Source: Apopatosoma sp963618495 (lineage in GTDB: Bacteria > Bacillota > Clostridia > Oscillospirales > CAG-272). Taken from it: a stretch of DNA of 35,192 nucleotides. The DNA is taken from the NCBI GenBank assembly GCA_963618495.1, contig CAVESF010000021.1, forward strand, positions 1-35,192. The letters are read 5' to 3'. The notes beneath the pieces were generated by a model. That model worked only from the letters and a program-made list of their open reading frames with translations. It was not told the DNA's origin and made no database searches. Position numbers and translations under genes: made by a program. Below are positions 32,701 through 35,192 of the stretch, piece after piece. Each line of letters starts with the position of its first letter. Position 1 is the stretch's first letter.

Positions 32701-33012
32701 ATCGCAAGATATGAGAACGAGTTCAAGGCGGCAGGTTATACCATGACAGAGATACGCAGCATGAACCCCGAGGATGTAGAGGATATAGTTTATAATATTC
32801 TCCATGAGAAGTATACAGCCCAGTTTACAGGCATTGAAACACTGCTCAAGAGTGCTTGCGCAGACTATATCGCAAAGCTTGCTACAACTGCTGATGTAGG
32901 CGCGCTCTGCGAAGAGGCATCGACAGGACTTAACGGAAACGCTATCTTCCGTTCCGTAATAGAAACGCTCGCAAGCGAAGTTAAGACGAAGCTTGACTCT
33001 ATGGCAGGATAA
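29773..33012 (+). CDS. Large lipoprotein: solute-binding-like N-terminal half, helical repeats in C-terminal half
   Basis: 1079 residues. A lipoprotein signal peptide (MLKKIMCLVLCAAMLVSVAL) ends in the lipobox LFTSC, with Cys near residue 20. Residues ~35-470 resemble an extracellular ABC solute-binding protein: TLSIVGITEESTKEEDI, IDIVMISGREMYDKF, AIPNNNLLANYKYLVVNKEL, and near 390-430 SYASNSERALTIIEMINTD, typical of the DUF3502-type C-terminal part. Such proteins are ~500-550 residues; here a further ~500 follow. From about 655 to 1010 a motif Y-[ST]-x2-E-[IL]...D-x2-V-x-[DN]-[IL] recurs five times at 75-98-residue intervals. No permease or ATPase genes are adjacent, so a transport role is uncertain; a surface or scaffold role is possible. 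Confidence 0.8.
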   Translation: MLKKIMCLVLCAAMLVSVALFTSCGEYEEQEEKSTVPTTLSIVGITEESTKEEDIRAVEAAINEITKARYKIAINLTLVTMDEYYDLIDERVKTANYYKNVDAAILNYNNYMKQKAESAAAAIQSSKNSKKKWVKTIQTVEAETLSTRPVYTAEETTVYPDGTIETVYPEASSPIDIVMISGREMYDKFDEMELLSSVKSSLSTNPKLKQYIYPTFFTELENVTGDVKAIPNNNLLANYKYLVVNKELADKYEYNISSFSDYTDLSEFLEKVKSGESDIVPFAEKPDALGIYYAFSEDIAIGTYFNPIYGYDTEEGTSFTVSNLFDVPQYTNYLKTMETFTEKGYFEGSSDKFAVKVITGDASVEALYGGDDGDYYVKVIQNPFVNEEILFRGMLAVTSYASNSERALTIIEMINTDSQVKNLLQYGIENKNYTVNDDGTITRLNHDYMMDNNLTGNVYMGYPEEGMSADTWSYVKQTNLDSSAAPFLIYDITDAKIDALMDSIIKRAIMNEALAPQNIDYTTYAEAQGTSDGEKYHRAFRQSNEEFFKNKLQEAGVKADSVKSVFDNLTHKVYTVEWYENTYVNYVKAEKFSNISTESGIDALIKKEIASVVGYVYSKDENKTNSFEALRENAQDYYSNIEHLRIMTKLTIFKDMSDEELAKYDNLSNTDFEQAVFDYVKQNYIEENNITDETYDQLIKNFISSGLTQTDKLTKQTYTVSWDLYQETKASAEVFQNAAAKLKDGYSELLLSKYSQSQIDAMDALELCDAVHTLLYNNYLSENGITKKYFEDDLKDIIAEPTGLSYMDMVAKRADSITYTGYMNKVRNKYKSVIVAKYSLEEFKAGTDAISNDEVITTILDYLIEERTGIYKEMRGVMGMSESEYDDAAADMESFKSYARKMRDNAYYTLATEYTSAEIDAFNLNDVDSIVYDIMSRTGFYTNVMAQYVGKELGGRSGYMNAKSKSVKYTEAMNKLIARYENEFKAAGYTMTEIRSMNPEDVEDIVYNILHEKYTAQFTGIETLLKSACADYIAKLATTADVGALCEEASTGLNGNAIFRSVIETLASEVKTKLDSMAG

Positions 33013-33107
33013 ACCGGATAAGCAAGAAAATCTGTTGACAAAACAAAGCCGCGGCATTACCGCAGTTCCCATAGGGAATTTTAGGTAAAGGCGCAAGGTT
33101 CAGAGTC

Positions 33108-33133
33108 AGGCGTGGCGTTATGCCACGCCTTTT
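33108..33133 (+). terminator. Terminator of the lipoprotein gene
   Basis: AGGCGTGGC (33108-33116), loop of five, GCCACGCCT (33122-33130), T-run. It lies 20 bases before the end of the convergent recombinase gene and could be at or near the mobile-element boundary. Confidence 0.8.
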
Positions 33134-33152
33134 CTCTTGCTGTTTGTGGGGT

Positions 33153-34826
33153 TCAATCGTCTTCGTCGGTGAGTTCGTTGCCCCATATCGGTCGGTCGAT
33201 TGCTCCGACGAAATTGTAAAAGATTTCTACCGTTTGTCTGTAATGTCCGTTGACTTTCGTCTTTTCGTGAACAACGACCTTTTCGATGAACGCGCGAAGT
33301 ATTTCGGGCGTGAGTTCTTCAAAACTGTTATACTTGTAAATAAGCATCATAAAATCGAGAATTTTATCGTCGTCTTCTTTCGCTTTCGCGATTTCCGACT
33401 TCAACGTTTTAACCCGTTCTTTCAGCCCGGCTTGCTCGGTTTCGTATGTGTCGCTCATTTTTAAGTATCGCTCTTCGGAAATTTTACCTTCGACTTTATC
33501 TTCGTAAAGGCTTTCGATGATTTTATCCAGCCTTTCGATTCGTTCTTCCGAAGTTCTGATTTCCTTTGAATACTCTTTCAGTTCTTTTTCCGTTCTCGTC
33601 GCGGCGTTTTTCCGTAACGCCTGCAAAAACATTTCTCTTTGCTGTTGCGCAAAATAAATCGTTCGCCGCAAATCGTCCTGAATCAGAACAGCCAACGCTT
33701 CGACCGTTATCTGATGAGAAGTGCAATATTTTCTCTTCTTTTTACGGTAGGTCGAACAGTTGAAGTATTCTTTTTGTTTCATTGTCGTGCAACGACAAAG
33801 ATACATCTTCTTTCCGCAGTCGGCGCAGTAAATCAGTCCCGAAAGAGGACTCATTTCGCCCATATCGGTCGGTCTGCGTTTTGCCTGACGAATTTTCTGA
33901 ACGGTTTCAAAAGTCTGCTTGTCGATAATCGCTTCCTGCGTGTTTTCAAAGATTGCCCAGTCTTCTTTCGGTAAGTTAATGAATTTCTTGGACTTATACG
34001 ACTTTTTACAAGTCTTAAAATTGACCGTACATCCCGTGTATTCCAAATTTTCAAGAATATCCGCGACAGTTCTTGGATTCCAAACTTCCGAATCTTCTCT
34101 GACTTTTAATGCTGTCGGCAGTCCGCTTTTATGAAGGTAAACGACAGGAGTGTCTACGCCTCTTTCGGTAAGGATTCTTGCAATCTGCGTCGGTCCGAAG
34201 CCCTGAACGCATAATTTGAAAATTTCTCTTACGATTTCCGCGCCTTTTTCGTCTATAATCCATTTTTCCTTATTTTCGGGATCTTTCTTATATCCGAGCG
34301 GGGGAAGAGTCGTAAGATGTTTTCCGGAATTGCCTTTGGCTTTGACAACCGCTTTGATTTTCTTACTGCAATCCTTTGCGTACATTTCGTTCAGAATATT
34401 TTTGAACGGGGTAATATCGTCGTCGGGATTTTTCTCGCTGTCCACTTGGTCGTAAATGGCGATAAACCTTACGTCGGCTTCGGCAAGATAATATTTCGTG
34501 TAATATCCCACAAGAATATGATCTCTTCCGAACCGGGACATATCTTTTACGACTACCGTGGAAATTTTACCGTCTTCAACGTCGGACATCATTCGTTTGA
34601 AATCAGGTCTTTCAAAATTACTTCCCGAAAATCCGTCGTCAACGTAAAACTTTACGTTTCGTAAATGGTTTTCGTCCGCATACTTTTGCAGTAACATTTT
34701 CTGATTGCGGATACTGTTGCTGTCGCCGTCTGAATCGTCGTCGCAGGAAAGTCTGCAATAGCAGGCTGTCCATTGTTCTTCTATGCTTTTTGTCTTTCTA
34801 TTTTTAATTGTCGGTTGCAAATTCAT
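33153..34826 (-). CDS. Large serine recombinase (TnpX/TndX-like transposase)
   Basis: 557 residues. The N-terminal resolvase domain has the nucleophile Ser27 in CYCRLSCDD, followed by QKMLLQKYADENHL, DDGFSGSNFERPDF and VVKDMSRFGRDHI. The recombinase domain (~190-300) and a zinc ribbon (CADCGKKMYLC...CSTYRKKKRKYC, ~350-390) follow, then a long coiled coil, and a C-terminal DUF4368-like segment (VVVHEKTKVNGHYRQTVEIFYNF). These enzymes excise and insert Tn4451/Tn5397-type mobilisable elements without a DDE transposase. Codon choice (TCG, TTC, TTA, CGT) differs visibly from the flanking genes, consistent with transfer. GGGAGG precedes the ATG, which overlaps the stop of the upstream small gene. 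Confidence 0.93.
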   Translation of the reverse strand: MNLQPTIKNRKTKSIEEQWTACYCRLSCDDDSDGDSNSIRNQKMLLQKYADENHLRNVKFYVDDGFSGSNFERPDFKRMMSDVEDGKISTVVVKDMSRFGRDHILVGYYTKYYLAEADVRFIAIYDQVDSEKNPDDDITPFKNILNEMYAKDCSKKIKAVVKAKGNSGKHLTTLPPLGYKKDPENKEKWIIDEKGAEIVREIFKLCVQGFGPTQIARILTERGVDTPVVYLHKSGLPTALKVREDSEVWNPRTVADILENLEYTGCTVNFKTCKKSYKSKKFINLPKEDWAIFENTQEAIIDKQTFETVQKIRQAKRRPTDMGEMSPLSGLIYCADCGKKMYLCRCTTMKQKEYFNCSTYRKKKRKYCTSHQITVEALAVLIQDDLRRTIYFAQQQREMFLQALRKNAATRTEKELKEYSKEIRTSEERIERLDKIIESLYEDKVEGKISEERYLKMSDTYETEQAGLKERVKTLKSEIAKAKEDDDKILDFMMLIYKYNSFEELTPEILRAFIEKVVVHEKTKVNGHYRQTVEIFYNFVGAIDRPIWGNELTDEDD

Positions 34827-35113
34827 TGTTTATTACCTCCCGAATTGCAACTTTCAAACGATAACCGATCCGTGATACGAACGGCGGGTTTTAACGCCTC
34901 GTCTATATTCCGTTCTATCAGCGTTTTCGTAATATCGAACGCCGTAACGCCGACGTTCTGCTTTTCGTGGGCAATAATGGTATAAACCGTATTGCCGAAA
35001 ACTCTTTCGCGGGTTCGCGTGTATTCGCCGTTAGGTTCTTTTTTATAGACGGTGAATATGCTTGCCGCGGGTTTGCTGTTTTGATTTATAATTTTAGCCG
35101 TGTTTTCCGTAAT
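34823..35113 (-). CDS. TnpW-like small protein of the mobile element, apparent ATT start
   Basis: A 96-residue frame directly upstream of the recombinase and overlapping its start by four bases (ATGA). It begins after an in-frame TAA with ATT, then reads TENTAKIINQNSKPAASIF, TRTRERVFGNTVYTIIAHE and AFDITKTLIERNIDEAL. The order and motifs fit TnpW, the small protein encoded beside TnpX-type recombinases, whose relatives I recall beginning M-T-E-N-T. There is no ATG, GTG or TTG in frame, yet AAGGAG stands five bases before the ATT. Either ATT is used as a rare start or the ATG was lost by one substitution. Function is unknown; it may assist the recombinase. Confidence 0.6.
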   Translation of the reverse strand: MTENTAKIINQNSKPAASIFTVYKKEPNGEYTRTRERVFGNTVYTIIAHEKQNVGVTAFDITKTLIERNIDEALKPAVRITDRLSFESCNSGGNKQ

Positions 35114-35192
35114 TTAATCTCCTTAGATCTTATTACACAAACACGCTAAGAAGGGGAAAGATTACTTATTTTGCGTTGTGTTATTCAGTTCT

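Noticed and set aside
33036..33065. TTGACA at about 33034 as a promoter
   Set aside because: No -10 at the right distance and no plus-strand gene follows before the terminator.

Overview
The window looks like a chromosomal stretch of a spore-forming (or formerly spore-forming) clostridial Firmicute, probably a gut Oscillospirales-type organism. The evidence is SpoIIGA and pro-SigE, the dgt-dnaG-rpoD cluster, strong AGGAGG ribosome sites, TTG starts, consensus TTGACA-17-TATAAT promoters, anaerobic ribonucleotide reductase as the only reductase here, and a large dockerin/leucine-rich-repeat surface protein. This placement rests on gene content only; no database was searched.

Layout. 1-3300: a decayed left edge (tail of a phage head-closure gene), a membrane PP2C/SpoIIE-type phosphatase, a truncated GNAT acetyltransferase fused tail-to-tail with a diacylglycerol-type glycosyltransferase. 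3500-9350: inorganic pyrophosphatase overlapping a GH20-like glycosidase, then nrdD-nrdG behind a promoter carrying two NrdR-like boxes, then tspO. 9360-9592: a promoter-plus-terminator-bounded structured RNA that looks like 6S RNA. 9627-10646: a conserved-looking membrane/coiled-coil protein of unknown function. 10820-11036: tRNA-Thr(CGU) and tRNA-Gly(CCC) on the minus strand, separated by a strong terminator. 11096-17870: one long operon rsmA-murD-three M42 peptidase paralogues-ynbB, in which the middle M42 protein has lost nearly all its metal ligands. 17961-21266: a secreted BspA-type LRR protein with C-terminal dockerin, broken by one extra G in a G6 run and carrying a perfect internal duplication of about 610 bp. 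21297-23246: spoIIGA-sigE with an extended-spacer, Spo0A-like promoter, then rpmE. 23268-29578: hflX, an IMPACT/YigZ protein, dgt, dnaG and rpoD. 29675-33133: a 1079-residue lipoprotein, solute-binding-like in its first half and made of a helical repeat in its second half. 33153-35192: the edge of a mobile element with a large serine recombinase and, upstream of it, a TnpW-like small gene that seems to start at ATT.

How it fits together. Most of the window is core cell machinery (DNA precursor control, replication priming, primary sigma factor, ribosome and wall synthesis) with standard operon logic. The unusual parts are the pseudoenzyme inside the M42 triad, the regulatory sites of nrdDG and spoIIGA that can be read directly, the breakable surface protein, the repeat-bearing lipoprotein, and the non-canonical start in the mobile element. 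Stretches over 300 bases with no confident gene are 5735-6061 (a strong hairpin, then the nrdD control region) and most of 9342-9626 (the structured RNA).
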